DNA of 64,000 nucleotides, taken from Temnopleurus reevesii. Lineage: Eukaryota > Echinodermata > Echinoidea > Temnopleuroida > Temnopleuridae. The notes under the pieces were generated by a model. The model did no database searches. It was given only the letters and a program-made list of their open reading frames with translations, and had not been told where the DNA came from. The translations under genes and the position numbers were made by a program. Below are positions 1 to 13,800 of the stretch, one piece after another. The stretch lies in the NCBI GenBank assembly GCA_036244855.1, contig BQKZ01000046.1, forward strand, positions 127,760 to 191,759, written 5' to 3'. How positions within the stretch are numbered: position 1 is the first letter of the stretch; each line of letters begins with the position of its first letter.

Positions 1-1187
1 AGATTTAATACAACTCGCAATATCTGCAATAATTTATTGTCATCCTTATATTATTCTTTTTTTTTTATTGTCATCAAATTCAGTAAATTCATCTCATTTA
101 TGAACTAAAGCTGAGACACGGATGATATGCAACTGAATCTTGATATGTCATTAAACGTGTAAGGTATTGTATCAAATATGAATATGCTTGCATCTGAATT
201 ACTTTCATTTCAAGAATTAAAAGGAGCTTATACTCAATAAAATTAAGATAATACAGCAAGAAGTGGCTAAGTACGTAAACTATTACTTGAGGGACATGTT
301 ATACAATGGCAGTTCTAATCAGTTTTGTCTGCTTAATCTTACCAAGATGCAAAGGAACTCGATCAATTATCATTCTTAATTGATATATGACTGCGTACTC
401 AAATAATTTACATAATAAAATATGTACATTTAGTACATTATACATGTCTCTACCAAATGGAAACATCGCATATTATTACATGATAACAATAAATGATGCA
501 ACATATGAATTTGTACATGAATAAATAACTCCCTTTAAAACAAACAGTAGGATGTCTACTGCGTTTGACAAAATCTGTGCGTGTGAAGTTCCTCAAGCTG
601 TCATAGCGCAGAAAAAATTAATGGATTAATGAATCCAATTTACGATGATACTAACTAGATAAAGTCCTAATGGTGCAGATTGCATGCTCGCTACTAAACG
701 AAAGCTAATACACACCATTGCTACATGCAGCTGGCCTTTCGATATTTTCTATTTCCACGTAGCTTTTATAACAAAATTATGATTAGATCATTCCAACTCC
801 CTTCTCTCTTTTTAGTGCAATAAAAATGCATTCAAACCCCGTAGCATATTCCAATAATCTGGCTACGAGTGATAGCGTAATAGAAGTTGTCAGTGATACA
901 TGAGCAGAAAATAAAATGGATACAATCGAACGACTTTTGGACTAGAATCTGAACGGAGATAAATATAATGTTTGTATTTTTCTTGAAAGACAACCGAAAC
1001 CACTCAAGAAAAATAAAAGTATTGCACCCATCCTGGTGCAAAATATTTGTTTGTTTGTATAAGCTTCCCATCCTCTGTGTTTGAACGATGTTAGGGTGTT
1101 TCCACGTTGTTTTCTCGGATGAATCTTTATAGAATGATAGAACTGATCCAAATGAAAATGTGTCAAAGATGATGGTTGCCATGGTAA
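1..1187 (-). other. Probable 3' UTR and gene end
   Basis: Downstream of the stop on the minus strand no further coding is evident. AATAAA signals on the minus strand lie at 69-64 and 38-33 and an ATTAAA at 9-4; none was seen nearer the stop. A 3' UTR of about 1.1 kb is therefore likely if exon 6 is right. The minus-strand frame across 832-1182 is treated as chance. Confidence 0.35.
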
Positions 1188-1232
1188 CTATAAGTAGTTT
1201 TCTAGCTCTGCCATTTCCGCTTCCTCGATCAA
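1188..1232 (-). CDS. Exon 6: C-terminus and stop codon
   Basis: The acceptor is CTATTTCCGCAG. Phase 0 reading gives residues 106-119, LIEEAEMAELENYL, then TAG (1190-1188). The acidic, helix-prone sequence continues the spacer of exon 5. Being short and joined over a 4.5-kb intron, this is the least certain exon. In favour are the strong acceptor, the matching phase and the composition. Another frame of the same exon stays open for about 115 codons on the minus strand, a length expected by chance in this AT-rich window. Confidence 0.55.
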   Translation of the reverse strand: MIEEAEMAELENYL

Positions 1233-4200
1233 CTGCGGAAATAGAAAATACAAAAAGAGAGACAAAAACACCATGAAAAGTGGGAAGTTTCGAAAACTAT
1301 TAGCGATGCGGTTTCTTAGGAAGAAAATATAAATGTAAACTAGATTGACATATTGATGATGCACAGACATTCTGATGTAGTATAGAATGCAGCACATAGA
1401 AAGTATCAGTTTGTAATATTACACGACCAATCTTTGAAATTGGCAAATCTGAGCCAGCCCCTATTAAAAGCCAATCTGAAGACTGTTTGTGTCATTGAAA
1501 ATGATGACTTCTTGGAAGAAGCATTCTCCATCTCATTGACCATGTTGAGAGATCTAAGATGATAAACCCACACACGTCACGACCGGCTTAAGATCTGATT
1601 TGCGAAATATATCATAGTAACGTTCAATATGGCCATTTTGAAAAATAAAATCTGTCGGGTTCTTGTTATGAAAACTTTTATAAACACTAATCACATTATC
1701 TAAATACATCAATCAGATTTACACCGGATATACACTCTAAAAACAAACTAATCAAATTTGATTAGAATCTAATCAAATTTGATTAGGAAAACAATACAAA
1801 CGGGGACACCTGGAAATCTAATAAAAATGATTAGAAAAATCTAATCATTTTTTTTTATGTGGAAATCTTATTATACTTACGAATAGGAAATCTAATCAAA
1901 ATGATTAGATTCAATTAAAAAAATTATTACAAGTCATATGTGATTATAAATCCATTTCAGAATGATTAGTTTCTATTCATAATAATATCATAAGACGATC
2001 TAATAAAAAAGATGATTAGGTTGTTTTAGAGTGTAGGGACGAATTGTTGACAAATCATTGACAAACTTGAGACTGGTCTGACTTCTCTATATGACTCGGA
2101 GTCCGATTCGATGTTCCGTCCAACGATAAAGCCTATATTATTCCATCCCCACTTCATTTTTAACTCGAGTATAAAAAAAACCTGAATAATATGCGTTCAA
2201 ATGCACTAGAGAGATATTGTTTTACTTTCTTCTATAGAATCTGGTCGTGAGCGAGTCGTAACGTGCACTCTAAATTAAGTTCGATATCCAAGACTATAAG
2301 ACTTGTTTTAACTCCGATGCATTGGTCTCTACCCACAGTCTTTCAGAGAATGTAGGTAGGAACCACACTTTCGGACTTAAATGGGCGATTCTGAACACTA
2401 CAGGTGATTATACTGAAATTATTGCAAAGCCGTAAATGTTGACGTCATGGGCTTAAAGAGCAAATTTTCATCTGGTCCAGTTGCGATCGTCTTGGAAATA
2501 TCGGAGGATCACTTCATAATTGTAGGGTAAACCTTATTTCAAATAAATTTTGTAAATGTATCTGATCTCATATCGTGGAGCAAGAAATTGTAAGTGTAAA
2601 CGGGGTATCAATCATTTATCGGTCTATAAAAATGAACCCTCCCTTTGATAGGGGTGATCCCACTTGATTTAGTGTCAAGCTAATAGAGCAGTCACACCAA
2701 CAGACTGATCCCACTCGGATCTAAAATCGCATCAACAAAATTGTAATAATTAATGTCTTATTTCATTTGAATTTCATGTCTGAAGGTATTTTTTTCTCAA
2801 TGCAATTGTACAAACTCATTGATTGAACAAAACATTAATTTATGGTTCATAGCTCGACTTTAAGATAATTCAGTTTGGCAAAAGGGATGGATTAGCCTGT
2901 ATGTGTGACTGCCTCTCAAGAGAGCTAAAATCATTATGCATCCATGACACAACGACATCGCTCTAATTCACAAATTATCGTTTAGGGATCAGAAAGTATC
3001 ATTCTGCATAATCCGTAGAACAGGGATGCATACGGCGCACTTTCTGACGAATGCCCTTTTACGGTACTTGACAGGCGATACAACTTTATTTCATTCGCAG
3101 TCACTAAGTATTAATGTAGCAGAGTGTCTACAATTTCAATGAAAAAAAATAAGACCATGTGTTGGATTCATTGTTTTTAAGTTGAAGAAATGAAACTTGG
3201 GAAGTGCATAATTCTATTTTGCCTTCAAGCTGTGATAACATTTTATTCTGAAGCAAACGCAATCATAATTCCCAAAGACACAATTTGATGCTTATTTCCT
3301 CACACATTAATCATGTGACGAACCAAATTTGATTTCATATCATACAACGTAATTTTTTACCGCAACTTTTACGCGTTCACCCTTCGGCATTTCATTTCAA
3401 GATTTGGTATTAGACAGGATCGTTTGTCATGCAATTGAAATGTTAATCAAACAAACCATTAAACCCGACTTGTTTAGGCCTACTTGATGCTTCAATCAAC
3501 GGATAGTAAAGGCAGATTGGGGGAGCAATGATTAAAAATCATATCAACCTTCCTTATCAACTGTAAAAGAAGAGTCTATTAAAAATAATTTTTTTTTTCA
3601 ACAGGAGTAGAAAAATTAAATTAATTAAAAATCCTTTTTTATTTTGTATTTGTTGTGTTATCTTTTATGACGGAAATAAAACAAAACAAAACAAAAACAA
3701 AAGAACAAACAAGTTTAAAGAAAATCGGACAAGTAATAAGAAAATTATCAACTTGTAAAAAATTTGAAAAACTGGGCAAATAAGTGACGATTTCAGACAT
3801 ATTGCCATTTTGATGACGTCATTGATCCACAACTAATCAATAATTTTGTGTTTATATTTATGTTGCAAAATACATCATTTTTACAGAAAAATGCAAAATT
3901 TGTATCAATGTAAGCATGTAAATAAGGGATCTGCATTATCTATCATGAATATCCTATATTGAAATCGTGGGGGAATCATATTTTTGGGAGAAAAGCGACA
4001 CTGATATTAATATAATAAATGGCCAATTGTGTACCTATGACGTCATCACTTGCCAATTTGTTTAATTTTTTTAAACATTCATAACTTTCATATTAGATGT
4101 CCGATCTTTTTCAAACTGTCTTTGTTTTGTTCATCTGATTTTTCTTCTCCTGTTAAATAGATATCAATTTTGGGTAGACTCTTCTTTTAAAAACATTGGC

Positions 4201-7200
4201 TAAATAAAAATGGTTATTGCACCCTTGAGTGATGAATTAAAACAGATTGATAGAAAAAAAATAGAGGAATTAATGAACGAAATCATCAAGAAAATTATTA
4301 ATATTGATGATTAATGTTTCCATCTTGGCCAAAAATAGTTATTTGTTTTTATGGTGAAATGAGAACTATCCGCAGAACAAAAAAAAGGTTGATATTGTCG
4401 ATACCCTTCTTGCAGTATATAGGGATGACTCAAACACTACGCCATTTGGAAAAGGTCGAGAATTCTAACCAAAAGTATTTTTATATCTCCATTTTATTGT
4501 AGATTGTTTGGAGATGTACAAATCAGATGCCTACAATTGACCTACACTGATAATACGTCTTGTCGTATTGCCTTTTCTTAGGACAGTATTAAAGTACACA
4601 AGACAAGTCAAGTCTTTATTGGTTATTTCTGTCGTAATTCTTGATCAGTGCTGATAGTGATTGCGGAAAACATCGAAAACAAGTTCACAAGATGAGAAGA
4701 ACGAGTATTAAGGCAATACAGCTGCATTGCAAGGTTTCACGTTTTCTTGGACACGATGTGTGATTTTTTTGGTCATCTTCATTTGGTTGTTACCCCCCAG
4801 AAAGCAAATATTGATACCTAGCCTCTCTTGCTTAAGAAAGTTTAATGATTTTGTGTCTAATTTGTTATGGTCACAGCAGATAAGTAAAGCATGAATATAA
4901 TTTGGAAATTTGTAAACCAGTCTTGGTCTGATATAGCCATACCCGACTGGGCAAAAATATTTCAGACCTTAGATACCAAGTTGAACTACTATTACTTTTT
5001 TATTTGCTAAATTTATCTTATCATCAGTTAGTATTTATTAATTTTGGATGGTTTTCTATTGTTTCATTAAGTCTAAAGACCACTTTGGTCACCCTCATTT
5101 CCGCTTTTATGATTTATTTTGGTCGACATATTACTTAGTCTAATTCCCATTTTGTCTAGTATCCATGTGTGTGAAGGCTTGGTCACACTTTTGGGTCTAT
5201 TCTAGGAAACGTACTCACATCGTACATGGAAGATTCATTAGGCTAATATTAGCCCGACGTTAACATTTTGCATAAATGAGCTCGATCGACTTTCTTACGT
5301 AGGAATAAGGCATAAATCCAAATATGTGACTGACAATAGGTTTTACTATAATTTAGATGAGAAGACGGTGAATCTAGTTTGGAGTTCTGTAGGTTTGTAA
5401 TGTCCTTCCGGGCAATACCCTACTTATTTCGACTAATATTCATTTTCATGACAAATTGGCTTGTGCTCCATTTCTTGAAAATGACGTACATATCTCATTC
5501 ACAATATATCATAGACTTACTTCACTCCTGGGGATAATGATTGAGCTCTTAATTGTGACTACAAGCTGAGTCATTTATTTGCCTTACATGCATAAAAGAG
5601 GAAAAAGTACTTTCATTGAAAATGTAGAAAACTTATTAAAAATCTTACGAGGTTTCCTCTTGTAAGAAGTAAAATTAAACAGTTGTAAAACATACAATTA
5701 AAGTAAATCAATATGTTGGCTTACGAATTTTATTTGAGTCTAATTCATAACCATATATCTTCTCACCCTCAATATGTTTCTCCTCCAAGGGAAAGGTAAG
5801 CTTTCCAAAAGCTCCTCCAGACTTCGGGAATCTGCTGAGTTCCTTTGATTGCTGTCCACAACATCATCATATATATCTCCAATCTCCGCTGATTGCTGAA
5901 AAAAAAGAGAATAAAAAGGGATTTGTTAATTGACTCTCCAAGACTGAGCAAAATTAATTCATGTAAATGGCATACATTTGAATAATCAATGTACACAGAA
6001 ATGAGTTGGATGAAGATTTATAGTAACCATGCTGAAATTCACACTTCTTTCAATAATGGAATTCTGCAGGAAAAGCATTTCGAAATCATATTGATCTTGC
6101 AAATAACCATGAGATAAATTTGTTTATCCTATGTAAGTTTACAAATTCAAAACATCCTGATGCTAATGTCAAAGCGAATATATGCATAGATAATGAACAT
6201 TCTAGTTAATATACGAACACCTAGAATAAATGTTAGCAGAATTCTGTTAGTTAACATGATAAGATACATCCAAGCAAAGCTTACAATCTATACACAGTTT
6301 AGGTTTGGATGCTCCAAGGCTTGTTTGTTTATTTGTTTTATTTCCGTCATAAAAGATAACACAACAAATACAAAATAAAAAGGAAAATATATACACAACA
6401 TACAAAAGGGCCGAAAACTAAATGGTCAATTAGTAGCTTGTTTCTTTAAGACGGACTCACATCATAGCATTTATAGCCAATATTGCCAAGCATTGATGGC
6501 GCTCCATGAACGCAGAAATGCAAAAGGTCGACGCTCAGCTGACGCTAACGCAAGCAAACTCATTCAACGTCGGTCAAGCATATTTCTACGTTCAGTATGT
6601 GTCATGAGCTCTTATCAAATGTTGACTATAAATGCCAATGTGGGAGTCAACCTTCAGATGGGCATGGCTCATCCCGATTATAAACACCAAAGATTGCTTA
6701 TCAAGCCTATGGCTGTAAGCAGGGCAGCTGAAATCGGTTAGCACAGATGTTCTTATGGAACTAAGCTAAATGAATTTACCACTTAACAAATACAACATTC
6801 TGGCAAATCCATAATATTATCATACTCGTGAAAATGGAATGAGATTCAAGGACAAGGTCATCGTTTAGCTGGAAAGCTACATCGTAGCTGAGCGATGGGA
6901 AGGTGGCCGAGAAACTAAATGTATTTTGGTATACAGTATTCAATACAGCGGGCAATACAGTACAGCTGGAACGACAGCATGTTCTTACAAACCCCAGTTT
7001 GCCATTAAGTGATCAATCCTCTAAACGTATTCTTATTCTTTCTCAAATCCTGTTCACTCTCGACGATACAACCCTATTAATAATGCAAAAAAACACAATC
7101 TTTTAATCCTTAAAGCACAATTATCATCTTTTTACTGCCAAATAGGAAAATCGTTCAAAGATTCCTTGAGATTGATGAAACTAAACAAATTAGTAATAAA

Positions 7201-7309
7201 CAGATAGTTAAACTAACACTGAAAATATTCCTATATTTTATTTCTTAATCAATAAATAATACTTGCATGTCACAAACACAAACGACGAAACATATGTCCG
7301 CGCGACATA

Positions 7310-7341
<32 letters not shown>

Positions 7342-7820
7342 TCGGAACGCTGTCACTAGCAATACACACACACTAAACATTTCAACATCAATCCAAATCT
7401 GCCACACCACACATGCTGTGTTCATATCTTCAATAGATAGAGCTAAATTACTTCTAACACAATTAAGTCTCTTACGCACATTAAAAAACAAAAACAAAAA
7501 CTCACACACGCATACACATACACAACACTTTAAACACCACTCAAAACCTGCATGCTAAACTGATAGATAGTGCTAAGTTATTTCTGAAACAATTAACACT
7601 CACATACACACACATACATACATTCATCAGATGCATCACACCATAAAAAACACACACACCCACACCCACAAACACACACAGCAATCCAAACCTGCCACAC
7701 AACACTGGCTGTGTTCATATCTTCAATAGATAGAGCTAAATTATTTCTAACACAATTAACTCTCTCACACACGTAAACACCTACACATACACAAATCAGA
7801 AGGCTCACAGAGTAAAATAC

Positions 7821-7856
<36 letters not shown>

Positions 7857-10800
7857 CACTTGCTGTTTTCATATCTTCAACAGATAGAGCTTAATTATTT
7901 CTGACACAATTAACTCTCTCACACACGTAAACACCTACACATACACAAATCAGAAGACTCACAGAGTAAAATACACACGCACACACACACACAACACTTG
8001 CTGTGTTCATATCTTCAACAGATAGGGCTAAATTATTCTGACACAATTAACACTCACACTCTTGTTCACTCACACGCACACACCCACATACACACAAACA
8101 ATGAATATGAGTAGATTGCTTAAACTGATACAGATTATAAGATGGAGACGGGGATTCCCCGAATGTTCACCGGGGAAAGTATGATCGAGTTATAAGATTC
8201 TAAAATCTTCTATTTTTCTATTCTTATCAGTAAATACTTGTTTTCATACTTTTCCACCATAATGTCTTTTTTCGTTTACAAACTTTGTAATTTTATCTAG
8301 TTTATAAACAAAACGGTAGCACAATCCCAAATGACCTATTCTCATAACATGGCATGGCTGAATATTTGAAATGAATCACACTCAATTACATTTTATCGAC
8401 TATTTATAATGACCCAAGATCGATATGAAATTATGTATGTAATCTTAGTGGAAATGAGAACACATTACTCATTATATAAATTAGTAAACATCTGGGCATC
8501 ATGGTTAAGTAAATTGGTGCCACATTCGTTTTAATTCCATGTTTCATAATTACATTCTTTGCTTCGATGAGAAATATCAACATTTGAGCTCCATGCATTT
8601 GTCAATTTTATTTTCTCGTGACGTAGAGACACATTAATCCAGATTAAATCTAAATCTATAACAATAATTTGATAACCTGTAAAATGTTCTTACACATGAC
8701 GAGCTCTCATTTAATACTCTAGTTATCGGTTAGTACTGTCAACTGTTACAGATTTTGCTTTGAAATATGATGGTGTGTGGGTGTTAATGTGTGATGATTT
8801 GTTGTGCGCGGGTGTAGAGTGGGTGATGCATAACTTAAGCGTGTGTGTTACGTGTATATTGTTACACAATTAAACATATCTATTTATATGTAATTCCACT
8901 GTTTACAAATATGATTTCCCAAATTTTAAAAATCACCAAACGAGGTTGTTGCGCAGCTCGGGAAAATGTATTAGACCAAGGTATTCTTATACGTTTAATT
9001 TGATCTTGCCGATGTAATTATCCACTCAATACTTGGCTTCTGTTAAAAAAATATACATCAAATTAAAACTAAATGAATGTTCAATTTTTTTGTTGACGTT
9101 ACCAATCAAGATCATGAAAATAAATATTTAATTAAGCAAATATATGCTCTTTTGTGCTTCTCTGAGATCATCATATCATAACTTAACTTGCTTTGAATAT
9201 TATTGATTATATTGCATGAATTTCGAACTCATAATCTGATCCCAAATCTTTATTACCATGGGTTAAAATACAACCAAAGGCAACAGATTGTCATCATCCA
9301 ACTTGAAAGTTTACTGCATCTATAATATAGCACATATTTAATCATAAATGTTGGGATGTTATAATTTGATCGTCTTGTGATATCAAGAAAATCTTTCTTC
9401 AATTTAGTTCATTATGATTTGAATTCCAAAAGCATATTAAAACCGCATAATTTTCTCTTCCAATTTGATGTATTGACCTTCAAAGCATCGCTTTCTCATC
9501 ATGACGCATTGTGATGAATGTTCGTATTTTGGCAACATTCTCAACAAAAAAATCCATGAGAAATAAATTAGCCTAAAATGTTCAGTCTAATTATCCAAAT
9601 TAGAGGCAAAGAGTGATATATAACTTTTGTATTGGCCATGAGGTTATACGTACGTCTGGAAGGCGAACGAATAGAAACGATTGTCCATCTACACTAATGG
9701 ATATTATCAAAGACTTTATATTTTGTTTCCTTCATTTTCTGTTCAAACCTCTTCAATCAGCTAAAACAATATTTTGTCAAGACGACGAGCGTATTCTCCC
9801 CACCCAACCAAAAGAGAATAGACCAATCCCCAGACGCTTCAAGTCATGAACGACAGGCAAGGCAGACAATGCTAACAATGTACATTAATGTTATGGAGAA
9901 AGACATTATGATGAACATGCAATGCAGAAGGGTATAAAAGATACATGTAACTCAATAGAAAAATGAGGAAAATGTGAGCTTTCATGTACTGTATGAATGG
10001 AAACCTGATAGACGTTATCAGTGTTCTATTTTGCATATTGGAGCGTGATTTTAAGGCAAATTATTCCTTAACTATTTTGACCATTATCTGTATCTTTATC
10101 TATATGCTATTCAAATTATCACAATTATGTTGAATGTGGGGTGGAAATACCCCATCAAAATCTGAGTTAAAAATTGCGTTAATATCTAACATGTGCACAG
10201 TGTATAAGTGTAGATTAGATTTATTTTACGGTCCTATGATATAGGTGCTGTCACCTATTTTGTCCAGATTTTGTCCAGTATGCTCAAAGTATCAAAGATT
10301 TCTCTAAAACGTCGGCATACGTTGAACGTTCTTTTTTTTTTAATTGCGAGGAAATCAAGGGTGTAAGCATCGGGCAATTATGACGAGTATATACAACACG
10401 ATATAAACTATTTTAGAAATTGAAATTAAAATTGCGTTCGACTTAACTTTTCGAAAATGGTTTATATCGTGTAATACATACCGTACAAAGTTTTGTTTAA
10501 GTTGCAATGTTGCAATTTGCACATTGTTACAAAGTTATACGCGGTTTGAACAGATTTTGATCACAGAAAAGGGAAATAAAAGGCTGAAGTAGAGGGTACA
10601 CTGCTAGCTCTGCAGAATGTGAGCGTGACAGAGTAGCCAGAGTATGCCTAACCTTCTGTAACAGAATGATAAAACCTTGGTGAATGATTTGGCTCTTGCG
10701 TGTGCTAGAAATTGGAAAATGGGTGTGTGATGGCACGAAATGATAATATAGGTGCACTACTGCACCTTTTTCGTAAAAGTTTAAAGCACCTTTTTCCTCA

Positions 10801-13800
10801 CTTTTCAATATTTTACAAAATATCAAGAAAAACACAACCGCGGCGGCTGTGGGGATCGAACCAACGACGTTTATGAAAAGGTTATGTGTACTGATATTTC
10901 GTAATGCCGAATCAACGTCATGTGATAATGGTTGCAAAGGAATGATTTTGTCATTTAGAACCATATATTTTTGTAAAATGCATCACGAATTGCCAAAATA
11001 AACGGCTAATGAACTTTAAATGAATATGTACCATGTATGTAGGTAGGAATGATACAATGAACTATTTCCATCTCATATATATATATATATATATATACAT
11101 TTTAATCATTTCGTTGTTAAAAGCTTTCATGTCTGTAGGTCTATGTAGTTTGTATTAGGGAGAAAAAGAGGTTAATGCTGATTAAACATCGTCTCTTCCA
11201 CCTGCCTCCGGAAGGAATGTATTGTGATAATACATGTCAAGAAGTATTCCTATTAACGAGCCTACTGCCGATTCTTTTCCAAAGTGACATTTATTATCAT
11301 TGAAAACATACTGATGTGCAGCATTACACTCTAACAAACTGACGGAGCAGAAAATATTCACATGGATCATCCTGCATTTAGGTGTAAAACGATAATCATG
11401 AACAGTCCACAAGGTTGACAAAATTCATCCCCCAGAATCCTTGCTCTATATTATGTAACTGTTATGAATTTATGAAGAAGTAATTGTTAGGAATAATAAA
11501 AGTGTAAATGTATAGCACTGGCGAAAAGATTCTCGTTTAGTTTTGTTATCATTTTTTAAGCAACTTGACATATCTCGGAATTAGTACACCCAGGTCGCAA
11601 ACAAAAAATTAGAGAGCACATCATTTGAAACCTTGAGTTATCTTTGTTGCCAAGTGAACAAGCTTTTTTTTGCATTAATGCAATTTATGAGTGTTTTACG
11701 ACGAATATTTGTCAATTGGTAAATTAAATCAAATCTCGTAAACGTCAGTAACCTAGTGATAAAGTGATTTTTATATCAAAAGGAAAATTGAGAAAAAATT
11801 ACAACGAGAAGAGTTGATCAAGGAACATCTAAGGCTGATGTATTCTATTCCATCTAAATAGCATCCATGTAGAGTCTTTACTGGTTTATAGTCAACAATA
11901 TGCAGCAATTAGAAATTTGAATATTCTTCTTCTTCATTTTCTGTTACTTCTCCTTCTTCTTCTTCTTCTTCTTCTTCTTCTTCTTCTTCTTCTCCTTCTC
12001 CTTCTTCTTCTTTTCCTTATTCTTTCAGGTATACACTTTCAAAAAACGAAAGATTTATTGCTGATTTTATGTATTTTTGTTGTATTTTATATGATAAAGT
12101 AAAATGTGTCTGCAAATCAATAAAAAGATAGATAAACAAATGAATATATCAAATAGATGAATAGATGTACATGAATATAGGTTTTACTAGCACATTTCCT
12201 ACTGTTCTTGAGCAACATTACGATTTGATAATTCATTATCACCGAAATCACGCACGCATCCTTTGCATTCTGCGCAAAATCAAATGCATAGAATGTAAAA
12301 TGTTTTGAAAATAGATTAAAACTAACTGGGGAAAACGAATGAATAAACAACCGCGGAGCTTCAAACAAACGTCTTTGTACTGGAATTTTTGCGCTTGAAT
12401 ATATACCTTATTTCATAATATGCATGATATAAAAAAATGGTTTAACCGATTAAAATGTTTTTATCTTTCTCAAACTAATTTCTAACTAATCTGTAACGAT
12501 TGGCAAATTTAGATGAGATAAACAAACCTATGGTTACAATCCCTTCTCACGCTAAAGTCATATGAATACTTGTGAATAAAGCTGATATCCTGTAGTCTTA
12601 CAATGCTCATAGGGGCAGTAAAGCCCTCCTCCCAAGACGAGCATCAAAGTATTATCCTTTCATTCAGATGGGATATCTTTTCTTCCTTCCGTCCGGTCAG
12701 GGGTAAGAAGGGCAAACGTACTATCAGCAAATCGCCTCGACGTACCGATGCATCTACATCTCCATTCATTATTAATGCACTGTCCCCATTGCCCAACTTT
12801 CTAGCATATTTTCATCTCGTCATTTAGGCTTGAACTGCCACTCCTTATTTGTTTAAATTGGTGCGGTGAGTATGAACTGGCAAGACGACCTTTTGATTGC
12901 ACCTAACCCATCTACATGAGAAAGTACCATGGTGAAACGAATCGACGGGTGGAAGTGGGAATAGCGCCCAAGAAGCAACCTATTTCACCGGCTCCATATA
13001 TTCCACCCAATTGCAGTGTCAAGAATATCGACGTTTGAACAACTTCTTTCATCCATTCAAACAATTAAATAATCAATCATTGCTTAAAGGCACTTTCGAA
13101 CATTGATATGGCATACGCAAGTAGCAATAAAAAATGTCTATTCACATTACGTTAACCAATGAAAACAATCACTTAGGAAATGGTTGTATCTATAGAAATT
13201 AGATTTCGGCACTTTCGAAATTGCTAATAAATGTGTTTCAAATATCACATGCTCTCCAGGTAAAATTGTCTAATGAAAACCTCAAGGAAAACATATATTA
13301 AAAAAAAAAAGTAGATATATTGTTCGTATTTTAGCAAACATCTACGTACACCCCTTGGTAATATAGTTATTAAAACAGAACTCAGTACAGGTCGCTCTTT
13401 TTTCGAGGAGTGGTGAAAAAATAGCACGGAATTGGGATGAATGAACGAATACGAAAAAATGGAGTGAATGGGAAAACTGAGTTTGAATATGTTTTTATAT
13501 GTTTTTTTTTGTCATTTCTTTACGTTTACCCATAGGTTGAAAGGCCTGTCCCAATACAGGGTCAAGAGATCCACCCGTTTGTACGGTATTTCATTTTTAA
13601 CTTTTTTCCTGAATCAATTTTCTTAGCGATGTCGTCATACATTTTTGGTGGGAGAACAGTTACACGTTATAATATAACTATTAAAATTGAGATGCAAATA
13701 TATGATGGTAAGTTTTCTATTCGATATTGCCTATCCCTGAAGCAATAATGGTTTGCCCTATGTACCATTGTATCATTTCTATTGTAAAGACCGAATTACC

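Noticed and set aside
832..1182. 116-codon minus-strand frame downstream of exon 6
   Set aside because: No domain or signal peptide. A couple of frames of this length are expected by chance at this base composition. The overlapping exon 6 reading fits the gene better.
5512..5555. Minus-strand exon-like segment ending at GTAAGTC between exons 5 and 6
   Set aside because: The acceptor is weak, and exon 5 to exon 6 already joins in phase.
7270..7859. Cysteine/valine-rich frames
   Set aside because: They are translations of CA repeats on the opposite strand.
10527..10964. 145-codon minus-strand frame
   Set aside because: It overlaps the tRNA-core repeat copy 1. There is no conserved motif or splice support.
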